Shown: positions 13,255 through 25,499 of the stretch, piece after piece | Layout of the letters: each line of letters starts with the position of its first letter | How positions within the stretch are numbered: the first letter of the stretch is position 1 | Assembly (NCBI GenBank): GCA_018902385.1 | Contig: JABSSW010000036.1 | Location: 372,001 to 436,000, forward strand | Length of the DNA stretch: 64,000 bases | Source of the DNA: Physcia stellaris | Taxonomy: Eukaryota; Ascomycota; Lecanoromycetes; Caliciales; Physciaceae | Direction: 5' to 3' | Made by a program: the position numbers and the translations under genes | Notes under the pieces: model-generated | Seen by the model: the letters and a program-made list of their open reading frames with translations, nothing else | Databases searched by the model: none | What the model was told of the DNA's origin: nothing

Positions 13255-16200
13255 TCAAGCCCCAGGCTCCATCTTCCTCATCTCGTAGGCCTCTATCGGG
13301 CTCCTGACAGGGACTCCGAAGCCTTCCTCAGACGGCTTAGCCCCAGCCCTCCAGTCGTAATTGCTATCGAATGTAGTATTAGTGTTGGTCCGGATGGCCT
13401 GACTACCGACTTGTCCAGTACGAGCGTCCATTCTGGCCATGTAAGACTCCCGAGACTCCGGTATGTCCGCCATTCCCTGCTCCATGAGCGCGTCGCGGTC
13501 TCTCTCGTCCAAGCTGGTCTTTTTGCCGCGCTTCGAAAAGAATCGGTTGCGGTGAATGATCGATTGCCCACCTTTAGCCTTTTGGTCGGATTCTGTTGAT
13601 GCCCGATGGAGGCTGCGAAATCGAGTTGCGCGGGAGCTGTTGTTGCGTTCCAGATTAGCGATGCGGCGGTTGTCCTCCTCTTCCTCTTCTGGTATGCGCT
13701 GTGTATTACGGGACCTTGATGCTGAAGGTCTCCGCATGGTTTGCAATCGGGCCGGGCTTACACTGGCGGTACTATAAACCTCGCCCATTGTATCGCTAGC
13801 ATCTCTTGTGAAATCGAAGCGTCGCGTCATCGCCGAGATGGATTCGCCGCGTCGGCGGGTGGTGCTCGGCTGACGAAGCATAGACCGTGAACCTTGCTGG
13901 TGTAGACTAGGGCTGGCTCTGGCCAACGAGCCGGACTGAGGTCCAGGGTTGCCGTCGTCCGAAACCTGCTCCAAAAGCGGCCTGCCACCGAGCGATTGAT
14001 AGTAGAATGGGAGCTCAGCACTCTGGCCAGCCTCTCTTTGCTGCGGTCCTTCAATACCGAGCTCTTGCATTGACACCATCATTGCGCAGATGAACTTGTT
14101 GCGGCGCTGAAGACGGAGAAGTTCGTTCTGCCAGTTGCTTTTGTAAAAGAAAATTACATTTAGATTGACAGATTTGACCTCAACCACATCGCGAATTTCC
14201 TATTAGGAGTATAAGCTTCCTTTAAAGTATGTGTTGCATTCGTACAGCAATTACCGTTAGGATGTTGGACTGGTACTCTCGCTTCTCTGCCTTCACAAAG
14301 TCTAAAAGCCTCTGCCGCAGAGCGTCGACTTGCTCGAGAGTCGTGCCGAACTTGACGGTGACAGGCACTGCTTCGGCCAATCCCCCAGAACGACGCATGT
14401 TGAGAATAAAGAGGGTGTTGAGATAGCTGTTGGGTGCTTGCACAATGTGACCTTCCATCTTCTTGAACTCGGTGTAGAGCAGTGATATCTCCTTGACAAA
14501 GTACTCATCCCCCTTCAATTGTGACCCAGCGCTACCGTATATAAACACGCGGTCCCCACAATCAAAAGGATGCTTACTATGGAGATCTCGAAGTCAGTAT
14601 TACCAATCTAAGCTGCGTTTGCGGGGGGGTGCAACATGTTCCTGGAGCCAAAGGTGTCCTTTGCTTCAAGAGCATGACTCAAAACCCAAGCGACATCAAG
14701 AAAATGGAAGAAAAGGCTCCAGAGGATACGTACACAAGTACAAAGAGCACAGATTGCAGAAATTCTTGAGCAGTCGCAGAGAAGAGCCAAGACAGTGCCA
14801 AAACCTGCTAGGGATTAGTGAAGGTGTCCAATAACGAGTTACCCACTTGCTCTGCACTGACAGCCGATCCCGCGCTGGTAAGAACTCCTGCAGCAGACGT
14901 TGATATCAGCGATAGCAGCACCAGCAGTGTGGCGATCCCAACGAAGAAGACGAGAATAGCGTCGAGCTTCGAAACAACCGAGTCAAGATCTTTCAGCGAC
15001 GCGGTAATCGACTTCCTTTCACGACCGATCTCAACGCAAACCGATTCGAGCTCCTGCATTGAAATATCACCGTTTAGATCTTTGTCGAACATCGAGAAGG
15101 CGCTTTCCGCTTCCTCATTGTTGTCGAAAGCATTCTTGAGATCATCATTGACTATGGTCTCGGCACCCTCGGCCACGAATGTTCTGTACAATCTACGAGC
15201 CAATACCATTGAGCCTGCAGAACTCCTGAATTAGTGAACGTGTTCATTGGTAATGGGAGCCTAATAATGTTCATCTCGAATCGAGGTTTAGGACAGCTTG
15301 CTTCCGGGATTCCAACACGGCTGTGCTTCAGGGAATAACAGGTTATGAGATATCATTACTTACCAGGCGTATCAGCCAGCAGAGTGAGTACGACTTGGCG
15401 CGGATGAGTGCTTTTGGTCACGGCTTTTCCCGTAAAATCGCCCGCCACTTTTCCTGCAACGTCTCCGGCCTTTCGGAATAGACCCCTCCCCTTTTTGTGA
15501 GCGTCACTCAAAAGCTGCATTGGAGTCCTCGCTCCAGACCCAGGGCCTGAAGAAGTATGATCCTCGAATTCTGAATCCTCTAGAGATATCTTTTCTTTCG
15601 AATACTGGTATAGCTTGGTAAGACTACCGATCTGGAATTTGTTGAGCTCGATCCGGTCGGCATAGGTGCGGAGATGGAAGCTGATTGCGATAAGTTGAAT
15701 GATGATCTTCTCGATGAGATTTAGGACCGCGCCTACAAGGCAGGATATAATGATCTTGTTGACTGTTACCTCCCACGATCGAGTCGTCGTATTCCCGTCC
15801 TTGTGATTGTGTATCATGATTGGGAGAAAGCTGATCTCCACCGCTAGCGTCCAGAAAAAGAGGGTAGCCGGAATCTCAAGCTGTCGGCTCATGTCCTTCC
15901 ACTTCTTGCTGTTGTTGGTCAACAGACTTGAAAACAGACCCACTGGCCAAGGCAGCATCTTTGCCACGATTCGGCCACCCCACAACGTGAGCCAAATGAC
16001 TTCCAACCAGACGCAGAACCACAGCAGCTTCACTCCTCCAACGGTTGCGCCAGGGAACACGAAGACGCCAATGAGCAAGGGAATGAGGATGATAAGTACC
16101 AATGGCACAATGTATAGAAAGTATCGAACCAGGAAACTTGAGTCGTGGATTCTTTTTAGCATCCGTGCAGCATTGGTAGAAGGGTGCTCTGGAGGTGCGA

Positions 16201-16603
16201 ACCCCGCAGTCTTTTCATGGATTGGGTTCGTATTGGCATCGAATTGGTCGATTGGCTCAGGCCTCGACCTCGTTCGACCCATGGAGGTTGAGTGACTGAG
16301 GTTATTGGGGTCTTCCGAGTGCCGTTCATTAACATCTCTTTCGGCTTGAAGCATGGCTAGATCGTCATTTAGTCGGTGTTCCTCCTCCCGGGACTGGGAG
16401 AGCGATGTTTTTCCTGCCAAATATTCTTGTCGCATATCCACTGAGGGATCGTGGTCGGGTGGTTTGCCATTGTTTTGGGTGGCAGGAGTTGCATGAGGCC
16501 GCTCCAGTTCATCAGACAGGGTGCCTTCTTCATCCGAATTCCTTCTCGAGTGGGCGATGGGAGCCATTGTTGGTTCAAGAATTTCGTGAGTGGGAGTAGA
16601 CAT
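13255..16603 (-). CDS. MscS-family mechanosensitive channel with EF-hand (Msy1/Msy2 type)
   Basis: Five exons on the minus strand (16603-15364, 15214-14862, 14804-14734, 14576-14255, 14199-13255) join in phase to about 976 residues. The order is that of fungal Msy proteins: a long charged cytosolic N-terminus, several transmembrane helices from about residue 160, an EF-hand loop ([12 protein letters not shown]) near residue 455, then the pore-lining MscS segment ([24 protein letters not shown]) and beta domain ([11 protein letters not shown]). The tail is Arg/Ser-rich. In fission yeast such channels sit in the endoplasmic reticulum and regulate calcium under hypo-osmotic stress; a similar role is inferred here. 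The donor of the second intron is the less usual GTCAGT, chosen because it restores the family sequence TSAGSAVLALSW; a GTGGGT donor slightly downstream is also possible. Confidence 0.93.
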
Positions 16604-18457
16604 CTCTGAGATTAATTCAGATGCCGGAAGAGATAGCCCAGCCCAAATGATTTCTCAAAGGTTGTTCGCGGGTAGGAGGAATTGGTAGAATCATAAGATT
16701 TTGAGATGCCTCCCGGACGAACGCAAATAATCAGGTCGTATGGAGATTAAAAGTGATATTAACAAATCTGTGCCTATGAAAACCGTCAATCAATTGGCTT
16801 GCAGCAGATGGGGGGGGGCGCGGAGATACGTACAGTACTCAGGGTGGAGCCAGCTCCAGGAAAAGAAGCCGGTAGTAACGAGGTCACCTGAAGAGTAGAT
16901 GTAATAAGATGGCTTAGACTTGATGTTCTTGCCGATGGATGAGATCGCCTTGGAGCAAATAGACGGAAAACGAGTGGAGTGCTCTCTCTAGGAAGTGGTG
17001 TTTTGCATAATGTTATCTATGTTTAACATTAGGCGCGCCAAAGATGGCGTCATGCACAAATTTCTTAAAGTAAGGATTTCAAATGTGTCAAGGCCTCACA
17101 TAGTGAAGAAATCACTCGCACTCCGTTTACCTTAAGCTCCATCAAAATCATAGATTGCACGTGAAAATCTGCTCCATGCTTCTTATTGGCTCGTACCTGA
17201 AAATTTTCAATGGGACCCGGGTTCTGCCGCCGAGAACCGGCTCGCCATAACATTATTACTAAGGAAGGCAGACCGCGAAGCAACTGCCCGCTCTAAGAAA
17301 AGAATTTTTCTTGGAGTTTGGGAATGTCAAGCTGTCACCTCTGTCAACTTGATACTTATTGACAGTATTTACAGCTATGCTCTCTCCTGTGCGCGACACT
17401 GGAACAGATACACAGCATTTGGTAAAGGTAAACGCTGGAGTTGGAGGGCACTTTTGCAGTGCTTCCTCATCCAACGATACCTGGTATCAAGTGAACAGAG
17501 AAGACCAGGAGAATACCATTGACGAGTCATGGTATTGATATCTTTCTGTTTGAGATGCTAGTATCGCTCTTGTCTTTCATTCTTGATTTTCACCTTTCCT
17601 TAGATCGTTATTATGCTTAATCACCGAGTTATGAAGCTTGTGGGAATGTGGATCTCAATATACATACTCCGTAGATAGGTGAAGAACCTTTCCTCGGAGT
17701 GAGCAATCAGGTAGGCGAGCGTCGCATAACTCTCCGCGCTTACTGATATCGTCAACTTTTATGTTGCCACGGGCTTCAACACGTAAGACGAGACGCACAA
17801 GGCAAAGGTTCGGCAAGCATCATCAGTTGTGACAAGGTGTTGTGACGAGGTAAACAATCGCAACGGTACAGCCAGACGATTGTATTGGAGCAGGTGACGA
17901 ACGGCTTCAAGAGCAAAGACATCTGTCGCGATCCAGCTATGTAGTCTCGGACCTTAATGGGTTGGAATTGCGCGATTCGCGCTTCCAAACAAGTGAAAGA
18001 AATTCTACACTGCGGCCTCTATCTGCAACTCCAGAGGGTAGTGGACGTACCGCTATCTCCTTGAAACCAAACTCAACAAGGCGGGAGTAGGAGACTGGCG
18101 ATAAGTTTATCGAAAAGTGTCAGTGATGGTTTCGGCGACAACGAGGGAAACGGAACCATAGAAGGACTCAATTGGTCATGTAAGAAGAACGGCAGCTATG
18201 AAACCATACTAATCCCATAGTAAAGAGCACCGTCCTCTTAACTAACGTCAAGCTCTATTTATCAATCTCTTGCTTTACCAGAATGAGCACGTCTGCAGCG
18301 TGCTTACCCTTTGCGACCAGATCCGCGAGCTTATCGCGTATGACCTTAGAACAGCCCGTGCTTCATGACGCGCATCATACTGGATCCGTAAATCTTCTTC
18401 GGTGCTATTCGTGTTCTGGAGCTGTTTTTTCGCCCTGGGCAATACGTGACCTTCCCC
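16604..18457. other. Gene-free interval
   Basis: About 1.85 kb between two divergently oriented genes, with only short chance frames. It contains a long poly-G run near 16810. It presumably holds the promoters of the channel gene (left) and the secreted protein gene (right). Confidence 0.5.
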
Positions 18458-19207
18458 ATGTTGAGGTTTCCAGTCTTCCTGCTGCTCGTCGCAGCGGCCC
18501 AGTGCATCCCAAGCAGTCCACTTAGTACGAGACTTAGAGCATCAACAAGATTAGGAGCACCTATCTCAGAGTGTGCGTCTCTACCAAATTACCCACAGTG
18601 GTTCCAGCCTAGCGAGAAGTTCGACAATGGCGACTGCTCCAGGGCGATCAGCATCTTCTACCATGATTACGTCAAGGATCATGGGCCTATTCCGTACGAG
18701 TTCTTGACGTCAGGTGTCGATCCTGTTCATGGCATACCGACCCAGCGCGTGCCTTTGAAAGTCGGCTTCGGTGAGCGATCTTACAGAATGTCTACGAATA
18801 TGATAATATAGCTGACATATATAAGGCACATGTAAACTTGCGATCGCTATGCGCAGCGAATTCAGATGGGGCGATTTGCCCGGCGAAAGACCGTTCCGTT
18901 CGGCAAGGTCGGACGTCAGCTCGTTCGCCAACCTCTACAGAATCGTTGAAGACATCAACTCCAAATGTGCCGAGCATGGTCGAGTGCCTGGATGGCATGC
19001 TGCGGGTAAGTATCCTGGGGAGAAATCCTTGCTTCTGTAGGTGTACTACTGATGGATCATGTCGCAGGCGATCTCGACAGCATTGGAGTCTTTCTTTGGC
19101 AAGCTGCATCTCCGATCAACCAGCGCATCAGAGCAAGGACTGGGATCATCGTCAAACCAAGCAACACAACAAGGGTTGCTAGCTCTTCACTTCATGATAC
19201 TGCTTGA
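18458..19207 (+). CDS. Small secreted protein of unknown function
   Basis: Exons 18458-18770, 18826-19005 and 19068-19207 join in phase to about 210 residues. The N-terminus is a clear signal peptide (MLRFPVFLLLVAAAQCIP). The mature part holds four cysteines (ASLPNY region, GDCSRA, GTCKLA, NSKCAE), consistent with two disulfides, and ends without a membrane anchor. The intron borders are good (GTGAGC, GTAAGT donors; CTGAC branch sites). I do not recognise a named domain; the pattern GxCxLxI midway is common in fungal secreted proteins of the effector-candidate type. It stands alone between gene-free stretches. Confidence 0.6.
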
Positions 19208-20923
19208 ACATGAAGCAGCTCTCTCAAGAAAACGAGAGGACATGTTGAAGAAAGATGGAATGAAGAGGATGTTCGAAGGAGCATCATGCCGAGGACAGCT
19301 TTTTCTGTGCTGACTAGATTGGACCATGAGAGAGACTAAACTTTACAGGCAGAGGATTTGCCACATCTCAGGATTATTTTTGCCAATGGTTTGGGATACT
19401 CTAACAGGCGATAGGTAAGTACGTGGTCGGTATAGACCGGCCTTCGCGTTTGTAGACCCAAGCTAGATTACAAATGACAAGGGTATAATCTGGGCTCAAA
19501 CATACGCCAAATATATCTCATCAGGGAGAGACTTGTGCCAAATCCTTAGTTATGTTCAGTTTACAAGGTGACTTCAACAGATGGTTATGTGTACGATACT
19601 GATCCTTTGGTCCACGTCCACTTGGAGACGTGAAGCGGAGAGTTTTCTCGGTCTTGACTCTTCCTTCACGGTTTGCACTCTTCTATTATTAACTCCCAGT
19701 AGGGGGCCCAGACTCATGTTCTGCTGTTGACTAACACAAGAGAGAAGATTTGCGCTTGCGCAAATAGCAGACTGGTGCTACGATGAAAGGGAGATGTTAG
19801 AGCATCTGCCAGGGATGTTGTCACGATGTGTTGGGGGTTGAGAATATAAGACTCACATTTGGATACGAATAGATAGAGTGATTGAAATAGGAAATTTGAC
19901 AGATCCAGACAAGGATCTCTACGGCACTCGAGTAGTGGTAGTCCCTCATGGCCACACGCCTTGGAACGGGTGCAGGAATAGCATCCACGATCGATGGGTT
20001 TCCAGTGACTCACAATAATGCTCCATGGCGCAAGGGCTAGAATCTAAGTATCCTCTTCAAAAGACATGTTGATCGGCTAGGAAGTCGTATCCCATGGTCT
20101 GGTGTGGTGCGATCCCTCCCCCAAGCATCGCCACCAATACATTCAATAGGACAAGACGCGTACCCGTGTTTGGCACAAGTCATATGAAGATGATATGAAG
20201 ATAACATGAAGACGAAATGAAAGAAGCATCATTTTCTGATTCGGTCCTAAGTCGAGTAATCGTAGATCTGTCGGTATATCCAAAAACTTAGCACCACTTG
20301 CTACCAGACCATGAGATAGGGAGCTGTATCCAACAGAGAAGACTCTTCGTTGAGTCGTGCACATCAAGCAGCGCTTTCCCTCACCCGTATGAAATGTACT
20401 GAAGGATGGAAGGATAGCGCGAAGGATTATACGTGAATTCTCGTATGCATCGGGTGTGCTGAAACACTCTTGGATGTTAAAATAGTAGCCTCAGTTACCT
20501 CAAGCAGTATGTAAATGGAATCTGGAAAGGATTGACAGATGCAAGATGCGAAGGATCACGGTTGCCAAGAAATCCGTGGGACGAAGGGGTACCGCATCCA
20601 AAGCTGGTTCGATTGCTCCATAGATACAGTAGCGAGGACTGTACGTGATGAATGAGAGAGCTCTAGAGTAATCCGCGGTGAGTATTCAGTCCTCCTTGAA
20701 ACCTACCATAAGAATTGAGGCCTTTGACTCGCTCGCATGGTGACGACGAATCAGCCCTGGGGTCACCCGTAGCCCGATTGGTGATAGCGTGGAGAAGATC
20801 CCGGTCAGTCGTAGGTTGCTGCCTGGAGTGACGGTGGAACGTGTTCCCTCCTTGATAAGCCCACGAGACCCTCTTCTTCTATTACTTTCTCGCCGGCGAC
20901 AACACCCATACTCGGGACATCAT
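19208..20923. other. Gene-free interval
   Basis: About 1.7 kb in which I see no coding signal, RNA gene or repeat. Confidence 0.45.
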
Positions 20924-21304
20924 ATGTCCTCAATCATCCTCAACCATCTTCACTCGTCTCCTACACCGTTGAGTTATTCAGCTGTCCCGGGACCACCCAT
21001 TGTTTCACCTCCACTCGCCGCAGACACAGCCTTGCTCGACCAGCATCCAAGCATTGCAGCGCCTCTGCACCAACAATTGCCCAGATTATCTTTCTTCGCT
21101 TCTGCCCCGCTTAGCAGAATTGCCGCAATTTACGAGCATCTGTTTGTTATTTCTCAACTCGGAGACGCCACCATTGCCTTACTTGAAAGCTGCAGCAAAC
21201 GCACTCGAAACAAACCCCATCAAACGAGACAATCCCGCCAAGGTCTTCTTATCCCGAGCTCAATTCACCCGGTTCGGAGGAGCTGCAGGCTTGCCGGTCG
21301 CTGA
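20924..21304 (+). CDS. Possible upstream reading frame in the leader of the C2H2 factor gene
   Basis: A 126-codon frame starting at an ATG ends 131 bp before the start of the transcription factor gene and would lie in its leader. No domain is recognisable and the composition is Leu/Pro/Ser-rich. It may be a regulatory upstream frame or chance. Confidence 0.2.
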   Translation: MSSIILNHLHSSPTPLSYSAVPGPPIVSPPLAADTALLDQHPSIAAPLHQQLPRLSFFASAPLSRIAAIYEHLFVISQLGDATIALLESCSKRTRNKPHQTRQSRQGLLIPSSIHPVRRSCRLAGR

Positions 21305-21320
21305 GAGGCCAATCCGAAAA

Positions 21321-21394
21321 GGTGAGTCATAGCCCGCGCCAAAAGGAAGCGTACCTGGCACACAGAAACATGAGGGTCTAACACTCATTCTTAG
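21321..21394 (+). other. Probable leader intron of the C2H2 factor gene
   Basis: GTGAGT donor at 21321, CTAACA branch-like site near 21379 and TTAG acceptor ending at 21394. Its consensus quality and position 41 bp before the ATG suggest a spliced 5' leader. Confidence 0.5.
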
Positions 21395-21435
21395 CGGAGT
21401 CATCCAAAAGCCATAAAGCCGCCTGACCAGTGAGG

Positions 21436-24077
21436 ATGACCTCTTCACAACTCAACCCTCGGCGCCGTTACTTAAACGCAGACACCCCCACTTCCTTCCG
21501 TCAACCTTTACGCACTCACGACGTATTTACGGAAAATACCTCGACTGATCGACCCTTACGAAAGTGTTCAACCTTTCACTCCCCGACAACACCACCCGCC
21601 CAGGATGAGGATCCCATCCTAAGCGTACCCTCACTGCCTCGGAGGTCACCAACATGTCCTAGGGCTTTAGAGAATGCTGTCGCTGCTGGCGAACGAATTG
21701 TACATTTACTAGACGTCGTCGACCGTAGCCTCTCGGGCTTGGAGACCTTTTCAAACAATAGCGAGGATACCTTCAAGGCTGAAGACCTTCCTGTCCCTCG
21801 CTTTATGCTTGATGCCCACGTTGCCGCCACGGATGCGATGGAGATTGACTCATCATCGTACAAGACCAACAATCCTCGCACCACACGTAAGCATCACAGC
21901 TCCGACAGTGGTATCGGCTCTACAGTCACGGGCTCCGACGAAAAAGCTTCCAGAGATCATGCAGGTATAAAGCAAGCCCTTGCCCCTACTTTCTCGCAAT
22001 GAAGACTCACAAAAAGGTAGCATTGGAAGATTATAAAAAGACGACATCCGCAACAGTAAACGAAGTCAGATCTGGTATCAACGGCAATGCCGCTGTGACT
22101 TCCGACAACCGTGCTGGTAATCAGCATGCATTAAGCGAGTTCGCCTGCCGAGAGATCCAGAAGCACATCATCGCACCGATCGTACGGGAAGAGTCTCTAA
22201 AAGACTTCCACCCCCTTGTTCAAGGTATCCCGTATCGAGTGGGTAGGAAAGAGATTACGTGTCTGCGGGATCTCGAGAAAGTTCTGCTGTGGCTAGCACC
22301 GGTGAGTGGCTCTAAACATGTTTGGGAAAGGCGTTTGGCTCATGGTCTGATTTACGGCGTAAAGAAATGGTCCGTTTCTAAGGCTTCCTTCCTCAATTTC
22401 TGCGAGACCTCGATCCAATGCATCCATACTACCGTCGGCTATCTTAACGAACCAGATCAACGACGACCGACCGACCGACCTTATACTAACGGCTACTTCC
22501 TTGATCTTACTGAACAGGTCCGACAATACGCAGCAATGATATCTGCTTCTAGAGCGAGAATGGCTAATGGTAGGGGCTCGGCTGAGGATGAGGCTATTGC
22601 GTATGTACAAGACGCCTTTGCATGCTACCTTTCAGAGTTGCTGACTGTGCTAGGGACTCGCGACTTGGACTTCACGGAGGACTGAGTCGTAATGGTAGAC
22701 CTGTCGAACTTGTGAGAATCAAGAATGGGCAGACAATTTCCCTAAGCACCGGCTCTACCGTGAAAGCGGAAAGCGACACCACCATGTCACCCAAAGCATC
22801 TAAGAGACCATCAAGTGAAGACCTTGATGACGATGTATTGCGCTCCATGGGTCGCCGTCGAAAAGGCGTTCCACCACCTAGCCCGGATTCCCAACGCTGC
22901 CGTGACTGCGACAAAACTTTTAAAAGACCTTGTGACTTGACGTACGTGCTTGCGCTCCCCTCGGTGGTCATCCTCGCTAACACCAAGTTCCAGCAAACAC
23001 GAGAAAACCCATACCCGACCCTGGAAATGCAGCGAAATTAGCTGCAAGTATCATGAGTACGGATGGCCTACGGAGAAGGAGCGTGACCGTCATGTCAATG
23101 ACAAACACTCTGCATCACCCTCCATGTTCAAGTGCCAGTACCGCCCTTGCCCCTACGAGAGCAAGCGTGAAAGCAACTGCAAGCAACATATGGAAAAGGC
23201 TCACGGTTGGGCATACGTCCGTTCTAAGAACAACGGCAAAAGCGGTAAGAAAGGCCCAACCTTCAAGACGCCCCCAACACCACAGAACAAAACGCCAGGC
23301 TCAGACATTTTTGAGGCTTCGAGTCCCGATTTTGCTGTTGCCTCACCATTTGCTAGCCGCGGTAGCATCACTAATTCCGTCAATGGCTCCATCGCTGCGT
23401 CCGATGATTACGGCACACTCTCTTCCATGGACACACCTTTCATGGCAACCGACGACATCTTCCCACCCTTCGATCCCAATATCCGTTGGGATGACTCTTA
23501 TTCTGGACTCACTCCCGCTGGTGGGTCTTCGTACAGTTCAAGTTCACACCAGCAGTCCTGGGATGCGGGATCAACGGCCAACGCACCTGCTCCTGGGTCG
23601 TTCGAAACTTCCATGGAAGAAAACCCCCTCTTTACCGAGAACTTCGATTGGAGTAATATAAACACCGACTTCACTTCGTACAATATTCAACTTGTCACAC
23701 CCGCTACATCCATCGATACCCGGTCTATGGATGCTTACAGTCGGAACCCTTCCATCTCCCTCGAGCAGCCAGCACCGAGCGGTGAGATGCCATCCCTGTC
23801 GCCTGGTGCGCAGGGCAACCTCATGCTCTACTCACCTTACTCACAGAATGATGGTCCTGTTGATGAAGGGTATGAAGACTTTGTAGCCGATGGAAAGCCA
23901 GCCACTGACTTTGCGCTCTTCGACGGCTCTGGTCATACTTCCAATATGGGTAGCGCAGCCAATGGGCAAATGTTCCAGGACCTTGCATCCTTTGGCCCGA
24001 CTGGTTGGTCTGGACGGGGCACTGAGCTCGCGCACCAACTGGGTATGCAAGATATCATGCAGGTGGATGAAGAATAA
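21436..24077 (+). CDS. C2H2 zinc finger transcription factor (ACE1/StzA-like finger region)
   Basis: Five exons (21436-21964, 22021-22301, 22365-22600, 22654-22941, 22994-24077) join in phase to about 805 residues. The N-terminus carries a Ser-rich SDSGIGSTV motif and a conserved domain with CETSIQCIHTTVGYLN and DRPYTNGYF. Near residue 430 begins a tight block of three fingers: CRDCDKTFKRPCDLTKHEKTH, a CSEISCKYHEYGW...H...H finger and CQYRPCPYESKRESNCKQH, followed by a basic KSGKKGP stretch. The rest is a Ser/Pro-rich acidic region suited to activation. The finger block resembles that of the fungal ACE1/StzA type as I remember it, so the subfamily is tentative. The 63-nt second intron has no stop and a length divisible by three, so retaining it would add 21 residues without breaking the frame. 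Confidence 0.9.
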
Positions 24078-24601
24078 AATGAATCAGACGCTACATGGCT
24101 TCTGGCGAATTCGGGGATTTCGGGATTTCGGAGTCTTGTCAGGCGGAGAAATGCTCAGCTCCTGCGTGTGAATTATAAACGCCATTTGATATGATTGACG
24201 ATTTTGCCAATAATCTGTAGTAGATTTAGTCGGAAGGTCTCACAATAACCAACACGTACCCGAGCCTGCTCTCTTAATGGTGCCACTACCAGTAATAATG
24301 ATACAATTCATTGACCTTTTCTTACCTCTAATTAGTGACTGTCGGTTCTTGAAATTTCGCTTGCCCACAGAGCCGCAGCGTGAGAACTGAGCAGGTGGTT
24401 GCGGAGAAGCGGAAGGAGTTGCCGAGGTCTTCACGTGCAAATGCCGGAGAAACAATCGACTGTGACAAAGGATAGCAACCAAATTTCAGTCGGTAGCTGA
24501 ACAAGGTACATACACCCTCAAGAGCAGTAAAGATCTTAAACAGCGACTGCTGGTATCCTTCCGCTATGAGCTCCGTACGATAACAAATTTGCCCACCCAA
24601 C

Positions 24602-25499
24602 ATGGACACCATCAAAGTTGGTTGCACTGGACAGAATCCTTTTCATGCGCTGAGAACAATTCAGGACTCTGTCAATAGTCTCATACTCAACCCAGACTAT
24701 GCTGAGTATCTCGCTGTCCTCAAAGCCGCTCGCAATGGCGCGATCTATGGCGCGAAGATACGTGCTCCTCATGCTCTTGTGTAAGTCGTTCACATTTGCC
24801 CTGAAAGACAAGAACTGTCACAGAATTGCATTGCTAACAGCTGAACCTCTACCAACAGAATGGTGTTCTTGTTCCGATCTGGGAGGTGAGTGTTCCAATA
24901 CCCAATTATCTACCCCCGCACGACTGAATATTTGGAACAGCTTTCGGGATAAGCTGAAGACAATATTCAAATCCACCCGCCAACACGCGCGAAACCTCGC
25001 AACCTTCGCGGTCATCTATAAGACCTCATTGCTATTTCTCCGTCGCCTTGATCCTGCCCAAAAGGAAGAAGCCCCACATACATTCCTTGCCGGTCTTCTG
25101 GGTGGCTACTTCGTTTTCGGCCGAGGCAAATCGGGGCAGAGTTCTGTGAACCAGCAGATTGTCATCTACGTCTTTGCTCGAGTCGTTCTGGGACTCGCCA
25201 AATTGAGCGTCCAAAGAAAGCGAGCTGGCGGGCTTGGGTTGTCCCCAGATGTAAAGGACAGGCTAAATGAGAATGCTTGGCCGTTGTTTGCAGCGCTAAG
25301 CTGGGGCATGGTCATGTGGCTCTTCAGATGGTACCCTGAAGTGCTGCAACCGAGTCTGAGGTCTAGTATGAAGTACATGTATGCTGCCCGGATCACTTGG
25401 TCAAATGATGTGAAGGGTGTTTGCTAACCACATCGATGCAGATACGTAAATGCGGATCATTGGGATGGATTCAAGAATTTCTTGATATACAACAAATGA
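24602..25499 (+). CDS. PXMP4: Peroxisomal membrane protein 4 (PXMP4, 24-kDa) homologue
   Basis: Four exons (24602-24780, 24859-24885, 24941-25378, 25442-25499) join in phase to 233 residues, the normal length. Strongly conserved blocks are visible: ALRTIQDSVNSLILNP at the N-terminus, HALVMVFLFRSGSF across two introns, RQHARNLATFAVIYK, FLAGLLGGYFVFGRG (glycine-rich segment like Tim17-family helices), SVNQQIVIYVFARV and MVMWLFRWYP. It is an integral membrane protein of peroxisomes; its molecular role is unknown even in well-studied species. The second exon is only 27 nt. The gene lies in the same direction as the transcription factor gene with about 520 bp between them. Confidence 0.93.
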
